Source: Sutterella faecalis (GTDB taxonomy: Bacteria > Pseudomonadota > Gammaproteobacteria > Burkholderiales > Burkholderiaceae_F). Taken from it: a DNA stretch of 64,000 bases. Under the pieces are notes generated by a model. The model saw nothing but the letters and a program-made list of their open reading frames with translations, searched no databases and was not told the origin of the DNA. The stretch covers positions 186,001 to 250,000 of the forward strand of contig NZ_CP040882.1 in the NCBI RefSeq assembly GCF_006337085.1. Reading direction: 5' to 3'. Shown one piece after another: positions 1 through 10,317 of this stretch. The position numbers were made by a program, and so were the translations under genes. The first letter of the stretch is position 1. Each line of letters opens with the position of its first letter.

Positions 1-286
1 CGATCGTGAGTTCGCCCATGACGAGCCCTTTTACGGCGGCGATTTCCTCGTGAACGCGCTTCTCCGCAAGAAGGAGTTCCCTCAGACGCGCAATGACGGG
101 TTCCGCACCCTTGGCGGGAACGACGCCTCTGCGGCCGCGAAGGAGGAGCGTGGTCTTAAGCTCATCTTCGAGCGACGTGATCTGCCGGTTGAGTCCCGAC
201 TGCGTCATGCCGAGCTTTTCTGCCGCGAGCGAAAAACTTCCTGCCTCTATGGCAGTAATGAGGTAGGAAACCTTTTCGAGATTCAT
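1..286 (-). CDS. LysR-family transcriptional regulator, N-terminal part (cut by window edge)
   Basis: Reading the reverse strand from the ATG at 286 gives MNLEKVSYLITAIEAGSFS and then LAAEKLGMTQSGLNRQI. This is the classic LysR winged helix-turn-helix (a helix, A-x-S-F-x-x-A-A, then T-Q-S-x-L-x-R-Q-I). About 95 residues are visible; the effector-binding domain lies outside the window. LysR proteins bind DNA as tetramers and respond to a small-molecule co-inducer; no ligand can be inferred here. It is divergent from the 201-aa membrane-protein gene at 455, and the roughly 170-bp gap between them would be the shared control region. A GGAG lies about 14 nt before the start, slightly far. The family call is strong. 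Confidence 0.85.
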   Translation of the reverse strand, partial: MNLEKVSYLITAIEAGSFSLAAEKLGMTQSGLNRQITSLEDELKTTLLLRGRRGVVPAKGAEPVIARLRELLLAEKRVHEEIAAVKGLVMGELTI

Positions 287-454
287 AACTGGGGAAACTC
301 CGCGGGAAATTTGCGTCGGGACAAAAATGCACATCGATTGTACGCATTTCCAATTCGATTAGCGACAACCGTAATCAAGCCGGAATCCCGCATAATTTCT
401 AGGGAAGAGCAGCAATTTGTCATTGCTCAGGCAACAGTCCCCGGAGGAGCGGAA

Positions 455-1060
455 ATGTCGGCGACGCCACCTGCAGAAATTGCTCTAGCACCACGGGAAT
501 GGTCGAGAACCGAAGTCAAGGACGGCGTCTGCACGATCATTCTCGTTCTTACGAATGTCGAGCAGCTTTTTGATACCGACGTACCTGTGCCGAGCGAATA
601 TGTGGCGCTCGACAGCGATGTGCTCGATTTCTTTGCGAGCACGATCCGCAAGCACCAGAAAGCTTGCCGTGAATTCCGGCTCATCGTCCGTCTCCCCGAA
701 CAGGCGCTGCGCGAAGTCGAGCCCTACATGCGGACGAGCGTCGACCTGACGCTCAAGGGCTATTTCCTCGCACGGGAGAAAAGAATCGCAGAGCGCCTTC
801 ATGAGCATTTCCAGGATGCCTGGAAGATGTTCGGGTTCGGCTTTGCCTTCATGCTTGCCTGCACGCTCCTGAGAACCTATCTCGCGCCCGAAGAGGTCCA
901 TACGCTCATGAGTTCATTCCGCGAAGGTCTTCTCGTAATCGGTTGGGTGGCGCTCTGGAAGCCGGTTGAAGAGCTTCTCTTCAACTGGTGGCCTTTGAAG
1001 CGCGAGCTTGCGTCCTGGCACAAGCTCTCCAAAATGGAGATGAAGGTAGAGACCTTCTGA
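455..1060 (+). CDS. Hypothetical membrane protein (201 aa)
   Basis: The open frame runs from 50, but its first part is antisense to the LysR gene. The ATG at 455 has a GGAGG eight bases upstream, so it is the chosen start. Residues 1-120 are soluble and charged. Two hydrophobic segments follow near the C-terminus (around MFGFGFAFMLACTLL and GLLVIGWVALWKPVEELLF), ending in a short basic tail, so it probably has two membrane helices with both ends cytoplasmic. No known family is recognised. It is divergent from the LysR gene, which makes it a candidate regulatory target (inference only). Confidence 0.6.
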   Translation: MSATPPAEIALAPREWSRTEVKDGVCTIILVLTNVEQLFDTDVPVPSEYVALDSDVLDFFASTIRKHQKACREFRLIVRLPEQALREVEPYMRTSVDLTLKGYFLAREKRIAERLHEHFQDAWKMFGFGFAFMLACTLLRTYLAPEEVHTLMSSFREGLLVIGWVALWKPVEELLFNWWPLKRELASWHKLSKMEMKVETF

Positions 1061-1178
1061 AGCGACATAATATGACGTTTCATTCTCTACGATAACCATA
1101 GAAGGAAGCTGAATGGTTCCCAATGGCGTTTCAGAGCTTGGGTGACGCGGCTTCGAAAAAACGTTTCGTGAGAAGGAA

Positions 1179-2240
1179 ATGCAGAACCAGATTTTTTCCG
1201 AAGGCGGAGCCCCACAAATCACGTTGAGTGAGGCGCTCGCCTCGGCAGTGAAGATCCTTCCCCGGAAACCCCGGGGAGGAGAGGTGCTTATGCTGGATGT
1301 CGCGCTCAGGGCGACGGCTGATTTAGCTGAACACAATCATCCGGAAGACGATCAGCTTCTTGCGCTTCTCTGGCTCCTTCCGGACGATATTGCGGCTCAC
1401 CGCACGCCCGGCAGCATGAAGACGCTGCTTCCTAAGATCCGAGGAGTTTGGGCAGGGATTCTTTCGGCGCTTTCTGAGGCGCATCCGGAAATCGAGACGC
1501 ATCTGGAATCGACACCGTTCGATGCCGGAGACGAGCCGCCCGTCGCGCGCGTCATCGCCGCGACGTATCTGAGGATGCTGCTTGAATCGGGCGCAGCGGA
1601 ATCTCTTCGGTCGTCGGTAAAGCCGGTTCCCGAAAGGGAAGCGTTCTACCAGAGCCTCCTGGCGGTTGCCGAAGGTTTGAAAAAGAATTCCCCGGACCTT
1701 TCGGGTGATTTGCTACTGGAGGCGGTGAAGCGCGTCATTCGGGCTGAAGGGCTCAAACAAAAGCTTCTTTCGGGGGAAGTCCGCGACACGATCTGGACTT
1801 TTGCACTCCGTCCTCAGGTACCGGCAGCGGAAGGCGAGGCGGCATTAAGGAGTCTTCGCAGCTTCCTCACCGGTTTCCGGCTCTCCGCCGCAGTCTCCAT
1901 GACGGAAGGCAGGGTTGAGGCAGTTCACCTTCTCGCAGAAGAAGCGAAAGGCGAAACCGGGGAAAAAGGCGCGGCGATCGAGCGCCTGGCGGCTTCCCTT
2001 GCCGTACGTTTTTCGAAGGTCTTCATCGTTGTCAGACTTCAAAGGAAGGAAGTGCAGGGCGAACTCATGTTCCATCGTGCCGGCATCACGGGCTGGCACA
2101 TGGGGCTCCGCTATAAAGGCCGTCACGATCAGCTCCTTCGGAGTCAGGAAGCGGATCCCCTGACCGAGTTTCTTCAAATGGAGCCGAGCGGCGGCCTGAA
2201 GACGCAGCTCGAGCAGATCGAAAAGCTCTCATCGAATTGA
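1179..2240 (+). CDS. Hypothetical protein (353 aa)
   Basis: The frame opens with MQNQIFSEGG and runs 353 residues without signal peptide or membrane helices. An early stretch, HNHPEDDQLLALLWLLPDD, loosely resembles the helical H...HD-type core of RelA/SpoT-like hydrolases, but the other HD residues cannot be assigned, so this is not a functional call. The rest is alternating helix and charged segments. It starts 119 bp after the preceding gene on the same strand, so the two may be co-transcribed. No family is recognised. Confidence 0.6.
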   Translation: MQNQIFSEGGAPQITLSEALASAVKILPRKPRGGEVLMLDVALRATADLAEHNHPEDDQLLALLWLLPDDIAAHRTPGSMKTLLPKIRGVWAGILSALSEAHPEIETHLESTPFDAGDEPPVARVIAATYLRMLLESGAAESLRSSVKPVPEREAFYQSLLAVAEGLKKNSPDLSGDLLLEAVKRVIRAEGLKQKLLSGEVRDTIWTFALRPQVPAAEGEAALRSLRSFLTGFRLSAAVSMTEGRVEAVHLLAEEAKGETGEKGAAIERLAASLAVRFSKVFIVVRLQRKEVQGELMFHRAGITGWHMGLRYKGRHDQLLRSQEADPLTEFLQMEPSGGLKTQLEQIEKLSSN

Positions 2241-2338
2241 GCCTTGAGACTTACAGTCAGGAGACCGCAGAATAAGTAAGCGGGAATATCGATTGCCGAG
2301 CTTCCCGCCTTGCTGCATGAGCTTTCGGATCCGTCGGA

Positions 2339-2746
2339 TCAATCATCAATGCCGCAGCTCATGATCTCAACGAGGTTCCCGTCGGGATCGCGAACGTAGA
2401 AGCTTTCCATCGGGCCGTTTGCACCGGTGCGTTCGCCAATGTCGCACACAATCTCCCAGCCGGCATCGGCGATCTCATTTCTCGCGATCTCAAGCGCCAT
2501 GCCTGCCGGGAATTCGGTTTCCCTGAGTTTGAGGCAGATGTCTAGCGACCCGGCCGTAGGAACGCCGGCGGCAGGCTGGTATTCGCCCGGGCGGCAATGG
2601 ATCTTGATGGCAGATTCGCCGAGATGGATGGTCCAGCGGCCGTTCTGTTCGGAGCACGGGATGCCCAGAAGGTCCCGATAGAAAGCGAGACACTTGTCGA
2701 GATTCTTCGTCGTCAGGACGACATGGTCGATGCATTGAAACTTCAT
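2339..2746 (-). CDS. VOC-family (glyoxalase/bleomycin-resistance fold) protein
   Basis: A 135-aa protein with the vicinal-oxygen-chelate pattern. It opens with MKFQCIDHVVLTTKNLDKC, where His8 is the usual first metal ligand. It continues with FYRDLLG and ends with the FYVRDPDGNLVEIMS motif, whose Glu is the usual last metal ligand. Length and architecture fit the single-domain GLOD5/virulence-protein-like group, which forms a metal site at a dimer interface. Substrate cannot be inferred. It is a stand-alone reverse-strand gene, separated from the autotransporter by a hairpin at 2874-2898. Confidence 0.85.
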   Translation of the reverse strand: MKFQCIDHVVLTTKNLDKCLAFYRDLLGIPCSEQNGRWTIHLGESAIKIHCRPGEYQPAAGVPTAGSLDICLKLRETEFPAGMALEIARNEIADAGWEIVCDIGERTGANGPMESFYVRDPDGNLVEIMSCGIDD

Positions 2747-2873
2747 GAGTGCCTTATTTCTCCAAGGATTTTAAATAATCCATATTCTTCAATAGAGATG
2801 CGACATCTTAACCTAAATCGTACCGATCTTCGCATTTGCTGATGCAGGTATCGAAGTTCGGCGCATAAGAATA

Positions 2874-2898
2874 GGGGCGTTCCGATTCGGAACGCCCC
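2874..2898. terminator. Perfect GC-rich hairpin, possible bidirectional terminator
   Basis: GGGGCGTTCCGA and its exact complement TCGGAACGCCCC flank a single central T. The hairpin sits between the VOC gene and the 3' end of the autotransporter reading toward it, where a terminator is expected. The following tract on the reverse strand is only moderately T-rich. Confidence 0.5.
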
Positions 2899-2946
2899 GA
2901 AGGTTCAGCTGATTTTGTCAGCTTGCTTTAGGCTCGGGTCACATGA

Positions 2947-5900
2947 TCAGAAGGCATAGCGAACGCTTGCCTTGAGTGCATGATTCCCGCGGTCTTCCGC
3001 ACCGAAGCCGAACCGGTAGTCAAGGCCCAGAGACAAATTGCCGCTCACGGCGGAAACGCCGAACTGAGCGTGCCCGAGCGCGTCGTCGATCATGTCTGAA
3101 GCGACATTCACGCCTGCAATGGTCGCATCCACTTCCTTGTCGCCAAGCTGCGGGACGACTGAGAGATCGAACTTCGGCGCAATGGTCCACCCTTCAGCGC
3201 TGAAGGTCGTCCTGACGGCAACGCCGACAGGCGACTCAACGAGGTTCACGTCGCTCGTGTCGCGATCCTCGAGATCATCCGAGGAGATCCGCGAATAGCG
3301 AAGACCGATGTAGGGGGCAACCTGAATGCCGGCATCGTATGCAAGGTAGTCTGCCCGAACGCCGAAGGTATAGGCAGAAGCATCAACCTTCTCATGAGCG
3401 TAAGCGCCCTTGAGATCATTTGTGGAGGCAAGATAGCCGGCATCCGCCTTGAGGCTCAGCTTCCCTAGGTCATGGGCTGCGTAGGCGGCAAGGCCCCAGA
3501 AGTCGGCGTCATTTTTCTGCGAGAAGACCGAGTCCTCAGCTTCTGCATCAGCAGTTCCGACCGTAAGAGCTGCACCGAATCGAGTGCCGTTCGGGGCGGC
3601 ATAATCGCCGCCGAGGACGCCCCCGTAGATGTCGGCGCTGTAGCCGGAGCTGCCGTAAAGCGTGTCAGCCTTCGTGCGGGAAGCATAGACATCTGCCCAG
3701 GCGCTGAAGCCCTCACGCGGTGCCTTTTCGAGCATGCGTCGGGCAAGAGAATCCGTGAATTCAGCCTGCGCATCGTAAAGGACGTTGTAGATGCCGGACG
3801 TGACGGCCGCATTCGCGAATTCCTGAACGGCATTCTCACCGGCGGCGGTCAGATGGTAGCCGTCGGCATCCACTGTGGAGAAGCGGTCATCTGACCCAAT
3901 CAAATCCAGGAAGTGCGCCGTAAAGCCGCTCATGCCTTGCTGATAAAGGCCATAAATGACCTTGCTTCCGGTGCTGTCGGGATCTGCCATAGCGAGAGCG
4001 TTCGCAGTAACCGTACCCTTCCCGGAGTCCACAGTGAAGGTCACGAACTTGTTCTTCGTGAAGAAGCTGTCGGCGTCCGCCGTAAGATCGCCCGTGGTGA
4101 TCTGATATGACGTTCCGGTTTTCTGTACGTTCGTCAGATAAATGAAGGCATTTTCGTCAACCGTCACGGAAGAGGCATCGAAAACGGCGTTCTTGCCGAT
4201 TGCAGAAGTATCGATGATCGTGAGCGAATTGGCCGCGAGTGTGACGGTACCTGCCGCAAGCGTGCTGAAGTCAAAGCCCTTTTGCGATGTCTGGGCGCCG
4301 TCCACTGCAATGGCGCCCGTTACCTTGACGGGGCTTGCAACATGCAGTACCGCAGTGATGCCGTCCTTACCGTAAGCTTTGCCGGTTTCTGCTGCATAGG
4401 CGACTGCGGAGCTCTTGTCTGCGCCGATAACTGCCATGGAGTTCTGGCCGACAAGGAGCTTTGTTCCGAGCGTGTTCTTCTCAAGATTTTTAACGACGAG
4501 CACGGATCCGGAGCCGTACTCCGCATCATCGAGCCAGGCCGGATCAAGGAAGATTGTGCCGCCCGTCATGCCGAGCGTCTCGACTTCGAGGTGGCCGACA
4601 GCACCGGTCACATCTGCGCCGACCCTCACATTGCCTGTACCCACAAGTTCAACCGCTTCGAAGGATGCCGCTGTTTCGTCAGCAATCACGAGGTCGCCAT
4701 TGAGCGTAACTATTTCTGCGCTGAGCGACCCCTGGGCGACTGAAGCAGTGCCTGCCTGCTCAACGCTGATGTCCCCGGCCGTGAATCTGCCTTTCTGGAG
4801 AAGAAGCTCGCCGCCTGCTTCAACCGTAGTGTCGGCATTGAGGCGTCCGTGCGCATCGTCGGCGCTGCCGAGCGCGAGCGTGGCGTCTTTTTGAATCACA
4901 ACGGACTTGATGTTTTCTCCCTCAATCAGATTGATGTCGGCTCCAGCAGTGGTGTCGCCCGCAAACGTGAGCTTCACGCTGGTGCTTTCCGTGCCGTTGC
5001 CGGTGAGAACGACTTTTTCTGCTTCAGTGGAGATGCCCTTGACGATGGCATCCTTATTCGTCTTGCCCGACTGGATGGTCGCTGTATTGGAGCCGGCAAC
5101 ATCCACCTTGGCTGCAACGATCTGACCGGTAACCGCGAGGTTCCCGTCAACGACGTCGTCGATGTCAATCTTGTCGTCATTATCGAGGACGAGGGTTGAG
5201 CCGACGAGGGAGAGTTTTGTACTGAAGGTATCTGCGCCTGAATTCAGAACTTTCTGCCAGGCATTGAGCTGAGAAACCGTATAGGTTTCAAGAGAAGGAT
5301 CCGTAAGCTCGACCACGCCGCCCGCGAAGGTTAAGCCGCTCTTCAAAGCCGTCATGTCGGTCGTCGTGAAGACCGTTCCTGTCTGAGTACGGAGCGTGCC
5401 GTTGTCGAGTTTGAAATTAGATCCAGTGCCGACGACGGACACCGATTTGATGTCCGCAGTGCCGGAAATGGTGGACGTGGTGCCGTTCGTGAGCGTTAGG
5501 GAGTCAATGCGTGCAAGTGCGCCCTTATTGACAGCGAGAGATGCCTTCCTGCCCTTGATGCTCTCGCTAAGAGCATCAGAAGCGCCTTCCTTCGTCTGCG
5601 CATCGAAGGCGGCAGCAAGCGAAGTCAGGGTCAGCGAACCCGCGGCCAGCGTGCCCCCGGATACCGTAATGGCGTTGCCTGCGGTCCAGTCGGATGCTAC
5701 CTGCATGGTGCCGGCGGCCACGGTCGTTGTGCCGAAATACTTGTTGAGCGAGGAATTGATGAGAAGCGTGCCTTCTCCCGCTTTCGTAAGCGTGGATACG
5801 CCGTCCTCGGTATTGAAGCTCGCAGTAGAGGGCAGGTCGCTCGCGATCGAGTCGGCATTCGCGTCGCTGCTGCCGGCAGCGCCAAGCGTGAGCGTCTTTC

Positions 5901-7314
5901 CGGCGCTCACATCAAATTCGGCCGTGGACCCGCGCTGAAGCACCAGGAAACCGCCCGCAGCCATCGGGCTCACATAGCCGTAATTCTGGAAGAGCGGATC
6001 GTTCGCCTTGGCAGACTTGATGGTGTTTCCCGTGTACGCCATGTCCTGTGTGGCGACAATCCTGACGGAAGCAGCCATTCCCTTCTTATCGGAAGAGACA
6101 ACCGATCCGGTGCTGTAGTCTGCCGCAATCGCGCCGCCGGTCGCGGCTGCCTTGCCGTCCGTAGCGGAGTAATCCACGACATTATTCGTGAAGAGAACAT
6201 CGGTAAAGGTGGCGTCAACGCCTTTGACGGTGATGGCCGCGCCGCCAAGCGACTGCTGCGTTAGCTTGGAGAGATTGCCCGTGGCGACAACGCTGTTTCC
6301 TTCGTAAGCGCCGCCCGTCTGGGTGAAGGTCTTATTCTGTCCCCAGCCCTGAACGTAAACCGCGCCGCCGCCTTCAGCATAGCCGGCAGAGGTTTTGACG
6401 GAATTGCCGCGGAAAACGGTGTTTTCAATTACAGTGTCCGAGCCGCGGATGAAGAGAGCGCCGCCGGCGTAGTCTGTCGTGGACTCGGCAGCGTTTTCGC
6501 TGAAGACAGAATCTATGATGGTGACCGTTTCCTTATGGGAAAGCGCCCAATCCCGGTTGTTGACTTCAATTGCGCCGCCGCGCTGGGTCGCCGTGTTTTT
6601 CTCAAACGTGGAATCAGCCACAATCAGCGAACTGCCGTTCTGGCCGGTTCCTCCGTCAAGGAATACGCCTGCGCCTCGAACGCTTTTCTGATTGGAAACG
6701 CTGACGCCCTGAAGCTCAACCGTGCCGCCCTGAAGATTCGCGGTGGGGAAGGCAATCAGTGACTTGTTCTCCACTTTCTGGGTGTCGAATGTTTGCCCGG
6801 AGAAAGTGACCTTCGCGTTGGAAGGGAGCGGGATTTTGCTCAGATCAAAATCATTGCCCGTGATGAGAACCTGCCCGCCGTTGTCGCCGAAAACAATGCT
6901 TCCGCTGTCATCAACGACGTCGTCATTGCTGCCGCCCGCAGATCCGTCATATTGAGCGGCTTCCTTCACCGTCGTGAAGCCAAAATTCTCAAGCGCGAGG
7001 ACGCCCCCATTGACTGTTACCGTATTGGCAATGTCCCAGTCAGACGTCACCTGGAAAGTGCCGGCGTTGACATTGACGGTGCCGTAATAGTCGCTCATGC
7101 GGCCGTGCATGAGGAGCGTGCCTTTGCCGACCTTGTTGATGACGTTGTTGTCGTGCCCGGCAGTTTTTAAATAGACAGAACTCGCGATGCTGTCCATATT
7201 CTTATCGGTCTTCCAGGCGTCGCGAGTGCCGATGGTGTAAGTCACGCCCTCGGCGATATCAAAATTAGCCGTGACATCACCCTCAACTTCCAGAACCGCA
7301 TGACTCTCGTTCAA
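2947..7314 (-). pseudogene. Autotransporter adhesin, C-terminal fragment (passenger plus beta-barrel)
   Basis: 1455 codons remain, with no signal peptide; the only start-like codon is TTG. The passenger has chlamydial-Pmp-like GGA[I/L/V] and F-x-x-N repeats (for example GGALFIRGSDTVIENTVF). It also has two passenger-associated repeats of the GTLL...YYGT...GT-QV type (around residues 60-110 and 520-600). The last ~270 residues form an autotransporter beta-barrel starting at the W-A-D-V motif and ending R-Y-A-F. It would be a type Va surface protein: the barrel inserts through BAM and the passenger is exposed. The signal-peptide end is at 9358-10254, across an IS1634-like element, so the gene is broken. 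It is paralogous to the autotransporter at 44878-53206, sharing the barrel phrase GWTIAPKFDLSVVP. Confidence 0.85.
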
Positions 7315-7393
7315 GATCCAGCAGGATTTTGATCATTACTACCGAAAAAACTTAAAAAATTTCATTGCGTCGCCGGCGCTTTTCTTGTACACT

Positions 7394-7415
7394 CGAGAGT
7401 AATATATTACTCTCG
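7394..7415. repeat. 22-bp perfect palindrome at the left IS boundary
   Basis: CGAGAGTAATA is followed directly by its reverse complement TATTACTCTCG. CGAGAGTAATA also occurs at 9398-9408, the right end of the element. The palindrome is therefore an IS terminus (from 7405) abutting either an 11-bp target repeat or the remnant of another IS end. It lies 15-36 bp before the transposase start and could double as an operator. Confidence 0.6.
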
Positions 7416-7429
7416 CAATTTAACTTCGA

Positions 7430-9181
7430 ATGTTCCTGAATTTCACGGTCCCGATACCCAGGCTCAAAGGAAAAATCAGTCGGCAAGGCACTAAGAGCGG
7501 AACGTACATCCACTACGTTCTGGAGCGCAGCTACGACCCGAAAAAGAAGCACACGGTGCCCAAGCGTGTGCTAATCGGAAAATGCGTTGGTGAAACCGAG
7601 ACCATGGTTCCGAATGAAAATTTCCTGGTCTTTTTCCCTGATGCCGTTCTCCCAGAAGTCCGGGAGAGCGCCAGGCGCTGCAGCACGCTGATGGCCGGCA
7701 GCTACATCGTCATAGCAAACATCGTGCAGACGTACGGCCTCGGCAAAATGCTCCAGAAGCATTTCCTTGATCGAGCTGGGCTGGTGCTGGATCTGGCCGC
7801 CTACATGATCATTGAGGAAAGGAATCAAGGGCAGTACTACCCGGACTACGCATATCGACATCCGCTCTTCTCGAAAGACATGCGGATTGCGAGCGACGCC
7901 GCCATCTCGAGCTTCCTCGCCAACGTCAGCCCGGACCAAATTTCAGGCTTTCTGAACGACTGGAACGCAAAGCGCGATCATCGCTCACGGATCTACATTT
8001 CCTATGATTCAACTAATAAGAACTGCCAGGCGGGAGATGTTGATTTTGTTGAATTCGGCAAGGCCAAAGTCGATCAGGGATGCCCGATTTTTAATCTTGC
8101 CGTCGCCTACGACAAAACCAATCAGGTGCCGTTGTTCTATGAATGCTACCCTGGCTCCATTAATGACGTCAGTCAGTTCAAATTCCTTGTAGACAAGGCA
8201 ATTGCGTACAACTACAAGCGTATTGGCTTCATCATCGACCGAGGTTATTTCTGCAAGATCAACATCGACTACATGGATGCGAATAACTTTGAGTTCATCA
8301 TGATGGTTAAGGGCTGCAAGGCACTTGTGGCCGAATTGGTCGACAGGCTCCACGGCACTTTCGAAAATCGCGTCGACGCCTCCCTGCGCGAGCATTGCAT
8401 CAGCGGCACAACGGAAAAAATGAAGATTTTTCCGGAAGACTCACGGGAGCGCTACTTTCATGTCTTCTTTAACCCCATGAAGATGGCGACGGAGCGGCGC
8501 GATATAGAAAACGCGCTGACGCAGATGCAGAAGAACTTCGACCAGTGGGTCGGCCGTGAAGTGGAGTTCGGATCCCCGCATACAGATTACTTCCAGTGTC
8601 ACTACGACGAAAAAGGCCGCTTCCTTTTTGCCGAAGAGAAGAAGAGCATCATCGAGCATGCTTATTCGAGATGCGGATATTTCTGCATCATTACCTCCGA
8701 GAAAATGAGCGCCAGAGACGCTTATCTGCAGTACCGAGGCCGCGACGCCTCAGAGAAGCTCTTCAGCGCAGACAAATCATTCCTGGGCAGCAAGAGCATG
8801 CGGGTACACTCCGCAGAAGCCGTAAGAGCCAAGATTTTTATTGAATTTATTGCTCTCATTATTCGACAGAGGCTCTACAACCTCCTGAAGGATGAGATGC
8901 TCCGCCTGCCGACAAAGAGGAACTACATGACGGTTCCTGCGGCGATCCGGGAACTGGAGACAATCGAGCTGGTGAGAATCAATGACGGCAGATATCAGCT
9001 TGACCACGCAATCACGAGGACGCAGGAAATCATCCTGAAATCCTTTGGCATGACGAAGGACAAGGTTATGTCGCAGGCCGCCGCCATCTCTGCCGCGCTT
9101 GCCGGAAAGAAAGACAGCATGGAGGACGTCGAGGATCTGGAACCGATTGGCGAGGAGGAGAATGAAGATGCCGAAGCGTAA
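7430..9181 (+). CDS. IS1634-family DDE transposase
   Basis: 583 aa with an RNase-H-like DDE core. The first Asp is in YISYDSTN, the second in GFIIDRGYF, and the Glu is in the DASEKLFSADKSF region, following the Y-x-x-R pattern typical of IS4-type transposases (LQYRGRDASEKLF). The length fits the IS1634 group, which is longer than classical IS4. The C-terminus is acidic. Only ~25 bp separate the terminal repeat from the ATG and no good ribosome site is visible, so translation is probably weak. It overlaps the next small gene by 20 bp. Confidence 0.85.
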   Translation: MFLNFTVPIPRLKGKISRQGTKSGTYIHYVLERSYDPKKKHTVPKRVLIGKCVGETETMVPNENFLVFFPDAVLPEVRESARRCSTLMAGSYIVIANIVQTYGLGKMLQKHFLDRAGLVLDLAAYMIIEERNQGQYYPDYAYRHPLFSKDMRIASDAAISSFLANVSPDQISGFLNDWNAKRDHRSRIYISYDSTNKNCQAGDVDFVEFGKAKVDQGCPIFNLAVAYDKTNQVPLFYECYPGSINDVSQFKFLVDKAIAYNYKRIGFIIDRGYFCKINIDYMDANNFEFIMMVKGCKALVAELVDRLHGTFENRVDASLREHCISGTTEKMKIFPEDSRERYFHVFFNPMKMATERRDIENALTQMQKNFDQWVGREVEFGSPHTDYFQCHYDEKGRFLFAEEKKSIIEHAYSRCGYFCIITSEKMSARDAYLQYRGRDASEKLFSADKSFLGSKSMRVHSAEAVRAKIFIEFIALIIRQRLYNLLKDEMLRLPTKRNYMTVPAAIRELETIELVRINDGRYQLDHAITRTQEIILKSFGMTKDKVMSQAAAISAALAGKKDSMEDVEDLEPIGEEENEDAEA

Positions 9182-9380
9182 GTCGCTGGCTTCGATTGAG
9201 AAGCAGATCAAACTGACTCAGCAGCGGTTGCTGAAGGTCAAAACACGTTACGAGAAGCTCGGGGTAAAGCTCATCGAACTCAACAAGGAAAAGACGCTGC
9301 GGCAGGCCGAAGTGATTGCGGAAGCCATGGCTCGAAGCGGTAAGACCATGGAGGAACTCATGACCTTTTTAAGCCGCTGA
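9162..9380 (+). CDS. Small coiled-coil protein encoded by the IS1634-like element
   Basis: 72 aa, starting at the ATG preceded by GAGGAG inside the transposase 3' end, or at the next in-frame ATG two codons later. It is highly charged and helical: a basic N-terminus (KMPKRKSLASIEKQIKL), a heptad-like middle, and a short C-terminal helix after SGKTMEEL. This resembles small DNA-binding accessory proteins carried by some IS elements. It stays inside the element, so a role in transposition is inferred from position only. Confidence 0.55.
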   Translation: MKMPKRKSLASIEKQIKLTQQRLLKVKTRYEKLGVKLIELNKEKTLRQAEVIAEAMARSGKTMEELMTFLSR

Positions 9381-10254
9381 CTGACCGTCCGAAGTCGCGA
9401 GAGTAATAAACGGCTGGAAGTTCAGGATCACGGTCCATGAAAAGAAAGCCGCCGGCCGTGGGGACTTTAGTCGTATAGCCATCGGTGAAAGGATGTTCGA
9501 CGCCGCTTTTGACTGTATTACCGCTGCTGACGAGCCCGTTTTCTGTTGCAGAGAAGGTAAGCGTCGCTTTGTAGTTATAGGTGTTTCTCGTGGAGTCGGC
9601 AAAGATTGCACCGCCCGCTGCAGTGCCACCACCGTATGCTGAAGAACTACTGGTATTTTTATTGGTGTCGGCAGCTTGAGCTGTATTGCCGTTAAAAACG
9701 GTATTCGTAAATGTAGTTTCACCGCCTTTGATCACCAAGGCACCGCCTATCGCACTTGCTCGATTATCCTGATTCGAGGTGGTGTAAACGAGATTATTGG
9801 CGAACGTTACATCAGTAAAGCTATAACGAGTGTTTTCATGCTGTGTCGCGCCGCTGGAAAAAAGGTAAAGCGCGCCGCCTTGAGCATCGGATTTGACTTG
9901 TTCTTCCGCGCGAAGCTGATTGCCGCTGAATATCTGATCCGTTGCTTGAATGTGCTGATCTGAATACCGGTGAGTGCCACCGAAGTAGTCCTGGTTAACC
10001 CCGGTTACTTGGTGAACAACATTTTGAAATCCAAGAAGATTTTCTGTTTCAAGCCCTGCTGCTGACGCTTGTGTGGCAGAGAGGCTGGCGAACGCAGCGA
10101 GAACTCCGCCTACGATCCAAAAGCTCGTTTTCTGCCTTGATGTTGATTCAACCGTTGTGCAGCCCTTTCCTTTCTGAACCGAACTGCTGAGTTCATTTAC
10201 AACCATCAGCGCATTACGCACCTTGCTGAAGATAACCCGGTATGCGGAGTTCAT
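9358..10254 (-). pseudogene. Autotransporter adhesin, N-terminal fragment with extended signal peptide
   Basis: The frame begins MNSAYRVIFSKVRNALMVV, the extended signal peptide region typical of large autotransporters of beta- and gamma-proteobacteria. A hydrophobic core (VGGVLAAFASL) and A-S-A cleavage site near residue 65 follow. The mature part has GGAL/GGAI and F-x-x-N beta-helix repeats matching the fragment at 2947-7314. Real gene sequence ends about 9409; the last ~17 residues are read from the IS. A GGGGAGG lies 9 nt before the ATG. The upstream region carries a poly-C tract also found before the second autotransporter. Confidence 0.85.
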
Positions 10255-10317
10255 CTTTGCGTACCTCCCCAGAATGAGAATGGATATCGAAGACTCCAGT
10301 TCAACATATTTTTAAAA

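Larger units (their letters stand above)
7405..9408 (+). mobile_element. IS1634-like (IS4-superfamily) insertion sequence
   Basis: The left end TATTACTCTCGC at 7405 is matched in inverse orientation by GCGAGAGTAATA ending at 9408, giving an element of about 2.0 kb. It carries a 583-aa DDE transposase and a small overlapping second gene. It sits inside the reverse-strand autotransporter. An 11-bp direct repeat (CGAGAGTAATA, 7394-7404 and 9398-9408) overlaps the right terminus, so the exact boundary is uncertain by that amount. A second imperfect pair, GTTCAAGATC (7309-7318) and GTTCAGGATC (9420-9429), brackets a slightly larger unit. Confidence 0.7.
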
